From Planctomycetota bacterium (lineage in GTDB: Bacteria > Planctomycetota > UBA1135): a stretch of DNA of 64,000 bases. Shown here one piece after another: positions 8,114-16,708 of the stretch. Where the stretch lies: assembly GCA_024229395.1 (NCBI GenBank), contig JAAESM010000003.1, forward strand, positions 1 through 64,000, written 5' to 3'. How positions within the stretch are numbered: the stretch's first letter is position 1; every line of letters starts with the position of its first letter. A program made the translations under genes and the position numbers. Under the pieces are notes generated by a model, which was given only the letters and a program-made list of their open reading frames with translations, was not told the origin of the DNA and searched no databases.

Positions 8114-9549
8114 CCGACACCCACGATACTTACTCATCCCCATTGGCCACCCGCTATGCCAGCGGTGCCATGCAGGAGAACTTTTCTTATCGCAGCCGTT
8201 CGTTGATCTGGCGCGACTTGTGGATCGCTTTGGCTGAAAGCGAACGTGAGTTGGGCTTGGACATTAAGCAAGGGCAAGTCGATGAACTGAAGGCCAACCG
8301 CGAAGACATCGATTTCGATCGCGTTGCTGACTTGGAACGCGAGTTACGTCACGACGTCATGGCGCATGTCCATGCTTACGGCGAGAAGGCTCCTAACGCC
8401 ATGCCAATCATCCACCTCGGCGCCACCTCCTGTTACGTTGCCGATGGCGCCGACTTGGTTTGCATGCAACGCGGACTGAAGTTGCTGCAGGCACGCTTGG
8501 TTGGAGTGATCCGCGCATTGTCTGGCTTCGTGCGCGACCAAGCTTCGTTGCCGGTCTTGGGCTTCACCCACTTCCAGCCTGCCCAGCCCACGACCATGGG
8601 CAAGCGCGCTTCCTTGTGGTTGCAGGATTTCATGCTCGACCTTGAAGAGGTTGAAGATGCGTTAGCACGCTTGCCATTCCGCGGCGTGAAGGGAACTACC
8701 GGCACCCAAGCATCCTTCCTGCAGCTCTTCGATGGCGATCACGCCAAGGTTCGTGAGTTGGATGAACGCATCACAAAACGCATGGGCTTTGAGCGCAGCG
8801 TTTCCGTCTGCGGCCAGACCTATCCACGGAAGTGGGATGGTGTCGTCCTCAATGCCGTGTCCGGTATCGCTGCTTCGGCATCCAAGTTCGCCGTCGACAT
8901 TCGCTTGATGGCACACCGACGTGAGTTGGAAGAGCCATTCGGCAAGAAGCAGATCGGTTCTTCGGCAATGCCGTATAAGCGCAACCCCATGCGCTCGGAG
9001 CGGATCGGCGCACTGTCGCGTTATCTGTTGCACTTGTGTCCCAACGCGCTGGACACGGCTTCCAACCAATGGATGGAGCGCACACTCGATGATTCCGCAA
9101 ACCGCCGCATTGCGATTCCGGAATCCTTCTTGGCTGCGGATGCGATCCTGTTGCTGGTCGCCGATGTCGCCAGTGGCTTGGTTCCTTATCCGAACGTGTT
9201 GGAACAGAACCTTTCTCGCGAGTTGCCTTTCATGGCAACGGAAACCATCTTGATGGCATGTGTGCAAGCTGGCGGCGACCGTCAGGAGTTGCACGAGTCG
9301 ATCCGCGTGCACAGTCACGAAGCGGCTTACCGCTTGAAGGCGGGGGATGGTCAGAATGACTTGCTTGAGAGAATCGCAGCCGACCCGGCCTTTGCTTCGA
9401 TCGTTGATCAACTCGATGATCTAGTCGATGCCAAGCGCTTCATTGGGCGCGCACCCGAGCAAGTCGAGGAATACCTGAAGGAAGTCGTGGAGCCTGCCTT
9501 GGCTCAACGCGCGGACATTCAAGTGCCTGAAGGCGGCATCAAGGTCTAG
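8110..9549 (+). CDS. purB: adenylosuccinate lyase (eukaryote-like subfamily)
   Basis: Performs two fumarate eliminations in purine synthesis, SAICAR to AICAR and adenylosuccinate to AMP. The start is ATG 8110, overlapping the previous stop, and gives MTDTHDTYSSPLATRY. The fumarase-superfamily signature is GSSAMPYKRNPMRSERI. Other blocks are RHDVMAHVHAYGE, HLGATSCYV, GFTHFQPAQPTT and RGVKGTTGTQASFLQLF. These blocks and the 479-residue length agree with the animal ADSL branch rather than the ~430-residue B. subtilis-type PurB, judged from memory of the human protein. It ends just before a strong hairpin terminator. Confidence 0.95.
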   Translation: MTDTHDTYSSPLATRYASGAMQENFSYRSRSLIWRDLWIALAESERELGLDIKQGQVDELKANREDIDFDRVADLERELRHDVMAHVHAYGEKAPNAMPIIHLGATSCYVADGADLVCMQRGLKLLQARLVGVIRALSGFVRDQASLPVLGFTHFQPAQPTTMGKRASLWLQDFMLDLEEVEDALARLPFRGVKGTTGTQASFLQLFDGDHAKVRELDERITKRMGFERSVSVCGQTYPRKWDGVVLNAVSGIAASASKFAVDIRLMAHRRELEEPFGKKQIGSSAMPYKRNPMRSERIGALSRYLLHLCPNALDTASNQWMERTLDDSANRRIAIPESFLAADAILLLVADVASGLVPYPNVLEQNLSRELPFMATETILMACVQAGGDRQELHESIRVHSHEAAYRLKAGDGQNDLLERIAADPAFASIVDQLDDLVDAKRFIGRAPEQVEEYLKEVVEPALAQRADIQVPEGGIKV

Positions 9550-9592
9550 GCGCACCGGCCACCAGCTTTCGCCCCCTCGGCAGGGCAAAAAG

Positions 9593-9624
9593 AAAACCGC
9601 CGGGCAGTGATGCCCGGCGGTTTT
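9593..9624. terminator. bidirectional intrinsic terminator
   Basis: A 14-base-pair perfect stem (AAAACCGCCGGGCA with TGCCCGGCGGTTTT) closes a GTGA tetraloop and is flanked by A-rich and T-rich sequence. It sits between purB and the convergent Cys-rich lipoprotein gene, so it can end transcription from both sides. Confidence 0.9.
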
Positions 9625-9672
9625 GCGTTGAGGGGAAGTTGTAGCCTCCCTTCTAAGATTTGATTCTGGGTT

Positions 9673-10794
9673 CTAGCCTTGTGGCTTCTCTTCGCAGGAA
9701 GCAGCAGCGCCACTTTCCTTGCAGCAGCCGCCAGGAGCTTCGTTGGAAGCGGTGGTAGCTTCGGCGCCAGCTTCGGTGGACTCGCAAGAGCTACCTTCGC
9801 ATTCGCCAGCCATAGCCTTCTTGATGTTGGTCAAGCACTCGTTGCAGAATGCGCCTTCGGTGCAACCCTCGCAGGCAGCCCACATGGCCTTGACTGCGGT
9901 GTCGCAATCGGAGCACATGCCCTTGTCGGAGCAGCCTTCGCAATCAGCGGTAGCTTCGATCAGCAGAGCCTTAGTTGCAGTTGCGTTGTCCTGCTTGGCT
10001 TCCATCTCGCAACCCTTGCCATCGTTGCAGGCGGTGACGCCAGCTTCGCAAGCTTCCTTCATTGGGCATTCGCCACCTTCGCAGGCGCCGGTTCCTTCCA
10101 TCACACAGCCTTCGTGGGAAGCCTGGGTTGCAGCAGGAGCAGCAGCCTCATCGGAGCAGCAGCCTTCAGCCGATACAGTCGTAGCAGCGGCAGCTTCTTC
10201 GGAGCAGCAACCTTCAGCGGAAGCTGCGGTTGCAGCAGCAGCCTCATCGGAGCAGCAGCCCTCGGCCGATACAGTCGTAGCGGCAGCAGCCTCTTCGGAG
10301 CAGCAACCTTCAGCGGAAGCGGCGGTTGCAGCAGCAGCCTCATCGGAGCAGCAACCTTCAGCGTTGGCCTTCTCGGAGGAGCAAGCCTCACCGCTGGCGG
10401 TGGTGGCCGCAGCAGCAGAATCACAGCCGCCACAATCGGCGGAAGCGGTCACGGCGTTGTTGACGGCGGTTTGCACCATATCCAAGCAGCCATCGCAGAA
10501 CTCACTATCGGAACAGCCAGGGCAGGCGTCGACCATAGCCTTGAGGCCAACTTCGCAATCAGCACACATGCCAGCATCGGTGCAGCCTTCGCATAGGTCC
10601 TGAGCTTGCAGGAGTACAGCTTGGGTGGCCGTGGCGTTGTCTACCGGAGCTTCTTCACAGGAAGAGCAATCGGAATCAGTTGGACAACCGGAGCACTCAG
10701 CGGCGGTTGGACAGTCGGTACAACTATCGGAACCCTGCGGAGCTGCACAAGAAGCTACCAGCAAGAGGAGGACAGGCAGGATGAATCGAATCAT
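9673..10794 (-). CDS. cysteine-rich repeat lipoprotein
   Basis: A 373-residue predicted lipoprotein: MIRFILPVLLLLVASC has a lipobox with Cys16 as the acylated residue. The mature protein is extremely rich in Cys, Ala and Glu. Two homologous ~60-residue modules at ~52-112 and ~269-328 share DNATAT.A.L..A....CEGC.D.GMC.DC....KAM..AC.GC....FC..CL. Between them residues 146-225 are five 16-residue repeats beginning EGCCS(D/E)EAAAAT. Dozens of CxxC, CC and CxC pairs suggest metal binding or an oxidised disulphide-rich fold; neither can be proved here. I do not recognise the family. It is monocistronic, ends at the shared terminator, and diverges from the gene at 10863. Confidence 0.8.
   Translation of the reverse strand: MIRFILPVLLLLVASCAAPQGSDSCTDCPTAAECSGCPTDSDCSSCEEAPVDNATATQAVLLQAQDLCEGCTDAGMCADCEVGLKAMVDACPGCSDSEFCDGCLDMVQTAVNNAVTASADCGGCDSAAAATTASGEACSSEKANAEGCCSDEAAAATAASAEGCCSEEAAAATTVSAEGCCSDEAAAATAASAEGCCSEEAAAATTVSAEGCCSDEAAAPAATQASHEGCVMEGTGACEGGECPMKEACEAGVTACNDGKGCEMEAKQDNATATKALLIEATADCEGCSDKGMCSDCDTAVKAMWAACEGCTEGAFCNECLTNIKKAMAGECEGSSCESTEAGAEATTASNEAPGGCCKESGAAASCEEKPQG
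10120..10359 (-). repeat. coding tandem repeat, 5 x 48 bp in a 96-bp higher-order pattern
   Basis: Five in-frame units of 16 codons encode EGCCSDEAAAATAASA alternating with EGCCSEEAAAATTVSA, giving near-identical 96-bp super-units. The last unit is diverged (EAAAPAATQA). The alternation implies that duplication happened at the level of the 96-bp unit. Length variation between strains is expected from slippage or recombination. Confidence 0.9.
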
Positions 10795-10862
10795 GGGTAT
10801 TGGAACCTCTGCAGCATGGAATTATTCCCAAAGATTGCTGCATGGTCCCGTATTGTAGACGA

Positions 10863-11762
10863 ATGTGGGGTTTTGCGACAATGGCCGAGATGTATTTGGC
10901 CAACCTCTGGTTCGGAAAACGCGCCGTCAGCCTTGCCGAGCAGCTACAAACCGCTGCTGAGATCGGTTTCCATGGCGTCTGCATGCTGTCTGGTGGCGTG
11001 TCGAAGGGAGCCGACGCCGGCCTGGCACCTAGCCACACCAAATCCAGCGAAGTGATTGCGGTGGCGGCGGATCAGCTCTTGTCCGCGCGCGAACCCAAGG
11101 CGGGGGACTTCCAATGGTTGCCAGAAGATGCCGATCTGCTCCTGCCGCGGCTGAAAAAACTGCGTTGTGCACACATCTTGGTGCCAGCAGGGCTTGATGC
11201 CCGTCCCGAGGCTATTGAAAAGGGAGAAGAGGTGCTTGCACGTGTCCATGGCGGCGAACAAATTCAAGCCAGAGACAGCGCCGCGCTGCAATTTTTCACC
11301 GACTTGCCCAATCTCGCATGGGAGCAACAGCTGTCGCGGCTGGTGGCTTTCCTCTACCAACTCCGACGTAGAGCACCCGGCTTGCGCATTTCCTTGCTGC
11401 CCGATGCCTCTCCAGCTGGATTACTGAATCCGCGACGCATGAGCATGCTCCAGGAAGAAATTGGCACTTTAAAAATCCACTATTGGCATGACACTGCGGC
11501 CCTAGAAACGCGCTTCATGGCCACCGGAGAAGCTCCTGGGGAGTGGTTAGACGGATTCTCTAACATCATGTCCGGAAGCACTTTACATGATTTTTCTGGC
11601 GGAAGTGAACATCTCCCACCAGGCTTGGGTCAAGTCGACTGGCAACTGCTCCGTGAATACTTACCGAGGGAAGCAATTCGGGTGCTGTCGGCTGCGCCGT
11701 CCTATCCTGGGGAAATCCTGACGGAGTGCCGCTCCGCTTTGGAGTCACGCTTGAACCCATGA
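10863..11762 (+). CDS. TIM-barrel protein, sugar phosphate isomerase/epimerase-like (divergent)
   Basis: A 299-residue soluble protein that looks like a worn member of the xylose-isomerase-like TIM-barrel superfamily. The N-terminus places helix/strand units as LAEQLQTAAEIGFHGVCML, and the C-terminus contains GLGQVDWQLLREYL, the G.(G)DIDW..LL..L pattern of these epimerases. The usual metal-binding Glu/His residues are not obvious, so catalysis is uncertain. The start at 10863 (MWGFATMAEM) is favoured because TATTGT ends 6 bases before it; ATG 10881 is an alternative. Its stop overlaps the start of the DHH phosphoesterase gene. Confidence 0.6.
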   Translation: MWGFATMAEMYLANLWFGKRAVSLAEQLQTAAEIGFHGVCMLSGGVSKGADAGLAPSHTKSSEVIAVAADQLLSAREPKAGDFQWLPEDADLLLPRLKKLRCAHILVPAGLDARPEAIEKGEEVLARVHGGEQIQARDSAALQFFTDLPNLAWEQQLSRLVAFLYQLRRRAPGLRISLLPDASPAGLLNPRRMSMLQEEIGTLKIHYWHDTAALETRFMATGEAPGEWLDGFSNIMSGSTLHDFSGGSEHLPPGLGQVDWQLLREYLPREAIRVLSAAPSYPGEILTECRSALESRLNP

Positions 11763-12790
11763 ACTCTGAGTTTTTAGACCGATTCGCCCAGGCGCTACCT
11801 TCTTCCGGAGGCCTGCTCTTGTGCACACACCGCCATCCCGACCCAGATGGGCTCGGCGCGGTGGTCGGCTTGAGCTATCTGCTTGAGAAGAAGTTCGGCC
11901 TGAACTCGGAGCTTGTGTTGGAGGGCCGTATCAGGCGCGCGGAGAACGTCGCCATGCGCAATTTGCTCGAGATTACAGCTCTGCCTAAGGGCGGGGTTGA
12001 TCCAGCCGAGTACAACGGCGTACTGGTGGTGGACTCGCAGCCTGGCTTCAGTCATACCCATCCGCCGGGCGGATTGCCGATTCTGGCTGTGATCGATCAC
12101 CATGATGGTCCACGCTGCGAAGAGGGCCAGGAGCCGCCGGATTACCCGTTCCGCTGGGTGAACGCCGATTATGGCGCCACTTCCACCATGGTTCACGTGC
12201 TGATGAAGCATTACGGCGTGGAACCGGATGAACGCACCGCCACCGCCCTGTTCTGCGGCGTGCGCTACGACACCAACAACCTGCTGCGCGGCGCCACTGA
12301 GTTTGATGAGCAAGCCTTCATGGAGCTCGAAGGCCTTGCTGACCGCCGCATCATTGGCGCCATCGACCAGCCACCCCTGTCGCGGCGCTATTTCCGCCAG
12401 ATGCAAGAGGCCATGTTGGCCTGCCAGGATTACGGCACGCTGCTCCTGACGCTCCTAGGAGAGGTCCAGAGCCCTGAATCAGTGGCTGAGGTGGCGGACT
12501 GGTTCCTGCGCCTCGAGGGTCAGCAGTGGTCGCTCGCCGGCGGTGCCTGTGATGGCCGCTACCAGATCTCGCTGCGTTGCGACATGCCCGATGCCGACGC
12601 CTACCCAGCGCTGCGCTACATCATCGGTAAGGATGGATCTTGCGGTGGACATGGCCGAATGGCCGGTGGGCAGATTTCCTTGGCGAATTTATCCGTTGAA
12701 GAGATTCGTGAAAGGGTCTGCCGTCGTGTGGTAGAACTTTTTGGTTTGGCCGACGTGGAACCGAAATTCCTCGTACCTGAAAATTCCTGA
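11759..12790 (+). CDS. DHH/DHHA1-family phosphoesterase (NrnA-like)
   Basis: A 343-residue protein with the full DHH motif set: HRHPDPDGLGA (Asp28, Asp30), VVDSQPG (Asp91), IDHHDG (Asp112-His113-His114) and GVRYDTNNLL, followed by a DHHA1 domain ending with GSCGGHGRMAGG. These coordinate two Mn2+ ions in enzymes that cleave nanoRNA, pAp or cyclic dinucleotides. The exact substrate cannot be told; NrnA-like oligoribonuclease or pAp phosphatase activity is the best guess. The start ATG overlaps the previous stop (ATGA), which rules out the longer upstream frame. Confidence 0.88.
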   Translation: MNSEFLDRFAQALPSSGGLLLCTHRHPDPDGLGAVVGLSYLLEKKFGLNSELVLEGRIRRAENVAMRNLLEITALPKGGVDPAEYNGVLVVDSQPGFSHTHPPGGLPILAVIDHHDGPRCEEGQEPPDYPFRWVNADYGATSTMVHVLMKHYGVEPDERTATALFCGVRYDTNNLLRGATEFDEQAFMELEGLADRRIIGAIDQPPLSRRYFRQMQEAMLACQDYGTLLLTLLGEVQSPESVAEVADWFLRLEGQQWSLAGGACDGRYQISLRCDMPDADAYPALRYIIGKDGSCGGHGRMAGGQISLANLSVEEIRERVCRRVVELFGLADVEPKFLVPENS

Positions 12791-12801
12791 CCAACTGGGC
12801 G

Positions 12802-12830
12802 TTGACGAGGGGGGCACTTTGCCTTATCCT
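12802..12830 (+). promoter_or_regulatory. sigma70-type promoter of tRNA-Gly
   Basis: A -35 box TTGACG at 12802-12807 and a -10 box TATCCT at 12825-12830 are separated by 17 bases. The predicted start is about 7 bases before the mature tRNA. A GC-rich stretch after the -10 resembles a stringent discriminator. Confidence 0.75.
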
Positions 12831-12843
12831 TTCGCCCCGTTAA

Positions 12844-12918
12844 GCGGCTGTAGCTCAGTGGTAGAGCGCCACCTTGCCAAGGTGGCTGTCGTGAGTTCAA
12901 ATCTCATCAGCCGCTCCA
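12844..12918 (+). tRNA. tRNA-Gly (anticodon GCC)
   Basis: A complete cloverleaf is visible. The acceptor stem is GCGGCTG with CAGCCGC, the D-arm contains AGCTCAGTGGTAGAGC, the anticodon stem CCACC/GGTGG holds the loop TTGCCAA with anticodon GCC at 12876-12878, and the T-arm contains GTTCAAATC. The discriminator is T and the 3' CCA is encoded (12916-12918). Confidence 0.97.
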
Positions 12919-12924
12919 AAACAA

Positions 12925-12958
12925 AAAGAACCGAGTCCAGAAATGGACTCGGTTCTTT
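12925..12958. terminator. bidirectional intrinsic terminator after tRNA-Gly and fdxA
   Basis: A 15-bp stem (AAAGAACCGAGTCCA with TGGACTCGGTTCTTT) closes a GAAA loop. A T-rich sequence follows on the plus strand, and TTTTTGTTTTGG follows on the minus strand, so it can serve both the tRNA and the convergent ferredoxin gene. Confidence 0.88.
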
Positions 12959-13029
12959 CTTTGGTTTGGGCATCCTCAAAAGCTGAGGATGCCGTTGGTC
13001 GAGCAAGGTCGACCTGCGCTGATTGGCGA

Positions 13030-13296
13030 TTAAGCGTCGTTCTCGGCAGCCAAATCGGCGTTGGCCTGGATGAACGAGATCCAGTTATCTGGCACGTCTT
13101 CCTCTGGGTAGATTGCATCAACCGGACATTCTGGCTCGCAGGCACCGCAATCGATGCACTCATCTGGGTGAATAAACATAGGAAGATCCAGAGTACCGGG
13201 CTGTGGCTCCGACTCGTAGATGCATTCCACGGGGCAGACATCCACGCAGGCGGTGTCTTTGGTATTTACGCAAGGTTCAGCGATGACGTAAGTCAT
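13030..13296 (-). CDS. fdxA: 7Fe ferredoxin ([3Fe-4S][4Fe-4S])
   Basis: An 88-residue FdxA-type ferredoxin. The first cluster motif is C9 with C17, C21 and C25 ([10 protein letters not shown]); C21 probably lies outside the 3Fe cluster as in Azotobacter FdI-type proteins. The second cluster motif is [12 protein letters not shown], with Cys47, 50, 53 and 57. The start is ATG 13296, which gives [10 protein letters not shown], the standard N-terminus; the frame continues upstream without homology. It acts as a low-potential soluble electron carrier. Genes for a partner reductase are not adjacent. Confidence 0.95.
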   Translation of the reverse strand: MTYVIAEPCVNTKDTACVDVCPVECIYESEPQPGTLDLPMFIHPDECIDCGACEPECPVDAIYPEEDVPDNWISFIQANADLAAENDA

Positions 13297-13418
13297 GAAA
13301 TTTTCTATTCGGCTCGGGGTCAACAACGGGGGGTTGAGGCCCCTCCTAGGGCATGTTGATAACGCCTCAGCGTTATGGGTCAAGTGTTTTCTTTGGCGCG
13401 GCGCTATCCTGGCCCGGA

Positions 13419-14006
13419 ATGGGGCCTCTTGCCACTCTCGTTGGATGCGGAATTGCCGGTTATGCACTCGGCTCTGTGTCTTTTTCCCTGCTGTTCGCAA
13501 GAGCCCAGGGGATTGATTTGCGCTCAGTCGGGAGTGGGAATCTTGGTGCAACAAATGCTGGTCGAGCGCTAGGGCGCAAGACTGGTTTGATTGTGTATTT
13601 CCTCGACATGGCCAAGGGCTTCCTGCCGGCCATCTTGTTTTCCTGGCTTTTCAGCCATGAGGCGGGAGTTGTCGGCGGCAGCGCGGCCTATCTGGGCCAC
13701 ATTTGGCCGATTTGGCTGCGCTTCCGCGGTGGCAAGGGAGTGGCCACCCTCAGCGGTGCCATGCTGGCGCTCTTTCCCCTGGGCTTCGTCTTGGCTGGAG
13801 TGGTGTGGCTGCTGGCAGTCAAGATCACCGGCATCGTGGCCATCGGCTCGCTGGTATTCGGCTCCATGTTGCCGATCTCGGCCTGGCTGCTCGAGTCCAC
13901 TACTGAGATTAAGTACTTCTCTTTAGGCGCCGGCCTGCTGTTATTTTTCACCCACCGCAGTAACCTGCATGGCCTGTTTTTCGGTAAGGACAAGAACAAT
14001 GGATAA
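13419..14006 (+). CDS. plsY: glycerol-3-phosphate acyltransferase PlsY
   Basis: An inner-membrane enzyme that transfers the acyl group from acyl-phosphate to glycerol-3-phosphate, the first step of phospholipid synthesis. It has 195 residues and about five to six membrane helices. The three PlsY motifs are present: [23 protein letters not shown] (residues 18-46), [19 protein letters not shown] (92-110) and a C-terminal THRSNLH. ATG 13419 is favoured because TATCCT ends 8 bases before it; an ATG at 13353 would add 22 non-conserved residues. It overlaps gpsA by 8 bases, so substrate production and use are coupled. plsX is not in the window. Confidence 0.95.
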   Translation: MGPLATLVGCGIAGYALGSVSFSLLFARAQGIDLRSVGSGNLGATNAGRALGRKTGLIVYFLDMAKGFLPAILFSWLFSHEAGVVGGSAAYLGHIWPIWLRFRGGKGVATLSGAMLALFPLGFVLAGVVWLLAVKITGIVAIGSLVFGSMLPISAWLLESTTEIKYFSLGAGLLLFFTHRSNLHGLFFGKDKNNG

Positions 14007-14991
14007 AAAGAGTTTGGTGATTGGCGACGGCGGCTGGGGCATGGCGATCGCAATGTCCTTGTATCGCGCAGGCCGCGGTGTCCACGTCTGGGGCTTTGAC
14101 TCGGATTACACTGCCGAAGTCGCGCGCACACGTGAGAACAGCAAGTTCTTGCCCGGCATCGCAATTCCTGAAGACATCCTTTGGACTTCGGATGTAAGCG
14201 CCGCCTTGGATGGCGTCGAAGAGATCTTCAGCGTGGTGCCCACCCAGTTCCTGCGCCCGACTATGGAGCGCTTCCAAGGGCGCATCGATGACTTGCCGAT
14301 CTTCTCGGCGTCGAAAGGTCTGGAACTTTCCACCTTAAAGCGTCCAACCGAGATCCTTGCAGATATCGTCGGTGGCTCCGAACGCTTGGGCATTGCCAGC
14401 GGACCTTCGCATGCCGAAGAAACCGCCCACGGCCTAGCCACTTCGGTGGTTGCCGCTGCCTATGACCCGAAGTTGGCCAAGCAGATCCAAGCCCACCTCA
14501 GTAGTGCCAGCATGCGCGTCTACACCAGCGATGATCTGGTCGGTGTGGAACTTGGCGGTGCGCTGAAGAACATCATCGCACTGGGGGCAGGTATCGCCGA
14601 CGGCATCGGCTTGGGTGATAACGCCAAAGCTGCCTTGGTCTCCCGCGGCCTGGTCGAGATGGCGCGTTTAGGCAGCCATTACGGTGCCAAGCGCGAGACC
14701 TTCTTTGGCCTGTCTGGCGCCGGTGACTTGATGGTGACTTGTTACTCGCAGCATTCACGCAACCGTTCGCTGGGTGAAGCCATCGGCCGTGGCCAGCGCT
14801 TGAAGGACATCCTCGCCAACACCGAAAAGGTGGCCGAAGGCGTTTGGACCTGCAAGGCGATCCAAGAAGCCGCGCATGACATCGGTGTCGACATGCCGAT
14901 CACCCAACAGATCTACGAGATCCTGTTTGACGAAGTTGATCCTAAAGAAGCCGTCAAGCGCTTGATGGAGCGCCCCGCGAAACCAGAATGA
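13999..14991 (+). CDS. gpsA: glycerol-3-phosphate dehydrogenase [NAD(P)+]
   Basis: Makes sn-glycerol-3-phosphate from dihydroxyacetone phosphate, feeding PlsY just upstream. It has 330 residues. The Rossmann motif is GDGGWGMA (residues 9-16): GxGxxG is kept but the usual GAGxWGTA has Asp in place of Ala. The catalytic region ALKNIIALGAGIADGIGLGDNAKAAL is present with its conserved Lys, followed by FFGLSGAGDLMVTC and SRNRSLGEAIGRG. The start ATG 13999 overlaps the end of plsY, and the stop overlaps the peptidase start by 4 bases. Confidence 0.95.
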   Translation: MDKKSLVIGDGGWGMAIAMSLYRAGRGVHVWGFDSDYTAEVARTRENSKFLPGIAIPEDILWTSDVSAALDGVEEIFSVVPTQFLRPTMERFQGRIDDLPIFSASKGLELSTLKRPTEILADIVGGSERLGIASGPSHAEETAHGLATSVVAAAYDPKLAKQIQAHLSSASMRVYTSDDLVGVELGGALKNIIALGAGIADGIGLGDNAKAALVSRGLVEMARLGSHYGAKRETFFGLSGAGDLMVTCYSQHSRNRSLGEAIGRGQRLKDILANTEKVAEGVWTCKAIQEAAHDIGVDMPITQQIYEILFDEVDPKEAVKRLMERPAKPE

Positions 14992-16706
14992 CCACCAGCC
15001 GCCACCCTGTACCAGCCGCGCGCCAACTGCCGGAATCTTTCGTACCGAATACCTTCGCCGAGATTGAGCCTTGGCTGAAGGAATTGGAAGAGCGCGAGAT
15101 TCACAGCGTTGCGGATTTGGCGGATTGGTTGCTCGATCGTTCGGAGTTGGACAGCGCCATCAGCGAGGTGGCTCTTGCGCGCATGTTCGCCAACTCCTGT
15201 CACACCGATGACAAGGAGCTCGAGGCTGCCCATATGGACTACCAGACCGTAGTCCTGCCGGAGATCAAGCCGATTGATGATCGTCTCGACCACAAGTACT
15301 TGGATTGCCCATTCCGCAAGGAGTTGGATCAACAGCAGTGGTTGATCTTCGATCGCGACGTGGAGCTCGGCGTGAAGTTATTCCGCAAGGAGAACGTGGC
15401 GCTGGAAGCCGAAGAAGAGAAGATTGCCAATCGTTATGCGCAACTGGTTGGCGCGATGACGGTCGAGTTCGATGGCGAAGAGCGCACGCTTTCCGGCTTG
15501 CGCACCTATGGCGAGAGTCCGGATCGTGAGATTCGTGAAGCCGCTTGGAGGATCGCTGCCGAGCGTCGGCTGAAGGATCAGGATGAGTTGGATTCGGTGT
15601 TCGATGCGCTGGCTGGACTTCGTCAGCAGCAAGCGCGTAATGCTGATTTCAGCAACTACCGCGACTACATGCACACCGCCAAGGGGCGTTTCGATTACAC
15701 GCCGGAAGATTGCTTGGCTTTCCACGCCAACGTCGAGAAGTTTGTCTTGCCGGTGATGAAGCGCATGCAGGATTACCGCAAGCAGCAACTTGGTCTGGAT
15801 CAGTTGCGGCCTTGGGACCTGGATGTGGATCTTGACCAAGCGCCGGCTCTGGAGCCGTTCAAGGATGCCGACGGCCATGTCGACATCACCGCGAAATTGA
15901 TCGGTGCCGTGGACCCGCAATTCGATGAGGAGCTGCGTTGGTTGTATGGCCAAGGCTTGTTCGACTTGGATACGCGCCCGCATAAGGCACCCGGTGGTTA
16001 TATGGATACCTTGGAGCGCCGCCGCGTGCCATTGATCTTCGCCAACTCCGGCACCACTCATGCGGATGTCGAGACCTTGGTGCACGAAGGTGGCCATGCC
16101 TTTAATGCGCTGTTCTGTCGTGACCTGGAGCCGGTGGCCTATCGCATGCCGCCCTTGGAGTTCGCCGAGGTCGCCTCGATGGGCCTGGAAGCATTAGCCA
16201 TGGAGCACCTATCAGAGGTCTATCCCGAAGAGGATGCCCGCCGTGCACGGATTGGCTCTTTGCAAGGCATCGTCACCACTTTCCCATGGGTTGCCACGAT
16301 CGATGCCTTCCAGCAATGGATCTACACTGATCCACGCCATTGCCGCGCCACGCGGGAAGAGAACTGGTTACAGATCCAACAGCGTTTCAGTGCCGACGTC
16401 GATTGGAATGGTTTGGATGAAGTGCGTGCCGCCTTGTGGCAGCGCCAATTGCATCTCTACCAAGTGCCGTTCTACTACATCGAATACGCTATCGCGCAGA
16501 TGGGTGCTCTGCAGTTGTGGATCCGTTACCGTCAAGACCCACAAGCCACGGTCGCCGATTACAAGAAGGCCCTGTCGCTCGGTGGTTCGAAATCCTTGCC
16601 GCAGCTCTTCGAAGCCGCCGGGATTAAGTTCGATCCGCGCGGCGATGGCTTGGGCGAATGGATGCAAGAAGTCGAGAGCGCGTGGCGCGCGGAAGTCGGT
16701 ATCTAG
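14988..16706 (+). CDS. M3-family oligoendopeptidase (PepF-like)
   Basis: A zinc metallopeptidase of the thimet oligopeptidase/oligopeptidase F clan that cleaves short peptides, probably in the cytoplasm because there is no signal peptide. It has 572 residues. The zinc motif HEGGH is at 366-370, with the third ligand Glu in EFAEVAS (Glu391 or Glu394). The region PFYYIEYAIAQMGALQLW, which binds substrate in M3 peptidases, lies near residue 490. It starts on an ATGA overlap with gpsA and ends 2 bases before the phosphatase gene. Confidence 0.92.
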   Translation: MTTSRHPVPAARQLPESFVPNTFAEIEPWLKELEEREIHSVADLADWLLDRSELDSAISEVALARMFANSCHTDDKELEAAHMDYQTVVLPEIKPIDDRLDHKYLDCPFRKELDQQQWLIFDRDVELGVKLFRKENVALEAEEEKIANRYAQLVGAMTVEFDGEERTLSGLRTYGESPDREIREAAWRIAAERRLKDQDELDSVFDALAGLRQQQARNADFSNYRDYMHTAKGRFDYTPEDCLAFHANVEKFVLPVMKRMQDYRKQQLGLDQLRPWDLDVDLDQAPALEPFKDADGHVDITAKLIGAVDPQFDEELRWLYGQGLFDLDTRPHKAPGGYMDTLERRRVPLIFANSGTTHADVETLVHEGGHAFNALFCRDLEPVAYRMPPLEFAEVASMGLEALAMEHLSEVYPEEDARRARIGSLQGIVTTFPWVATIDAFQQWIYTDPRHCRATREENWLQIQQRFSADVDWNGLDEVRAALWQRQLHLYQVPFYYIEYAIAQMGALQLWIRYRQDPQATVADYKKALSLGGSKSLPQLFEAAGIKFDPRGDGLGEWMQEVESAWRAEVGI

Positions 16707-16708
16707 AG

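Noticed and set aside
9679-10603. Two overlapping ~300-codon plus-strand frames over the Cys-rich gene
   Set aside because: They are low-complexity translations of the tandem repeat on the opposite strand; the minus frame has a lipobox, a start and a terminator.
12969-12993. Second hairpin (GGCATCCTC/GAGGATGCC) near fdxA end as a separate terminator
   Set aside because: It has no T run on either strand; the adjacent 15-bp hairpin is the better terminator.
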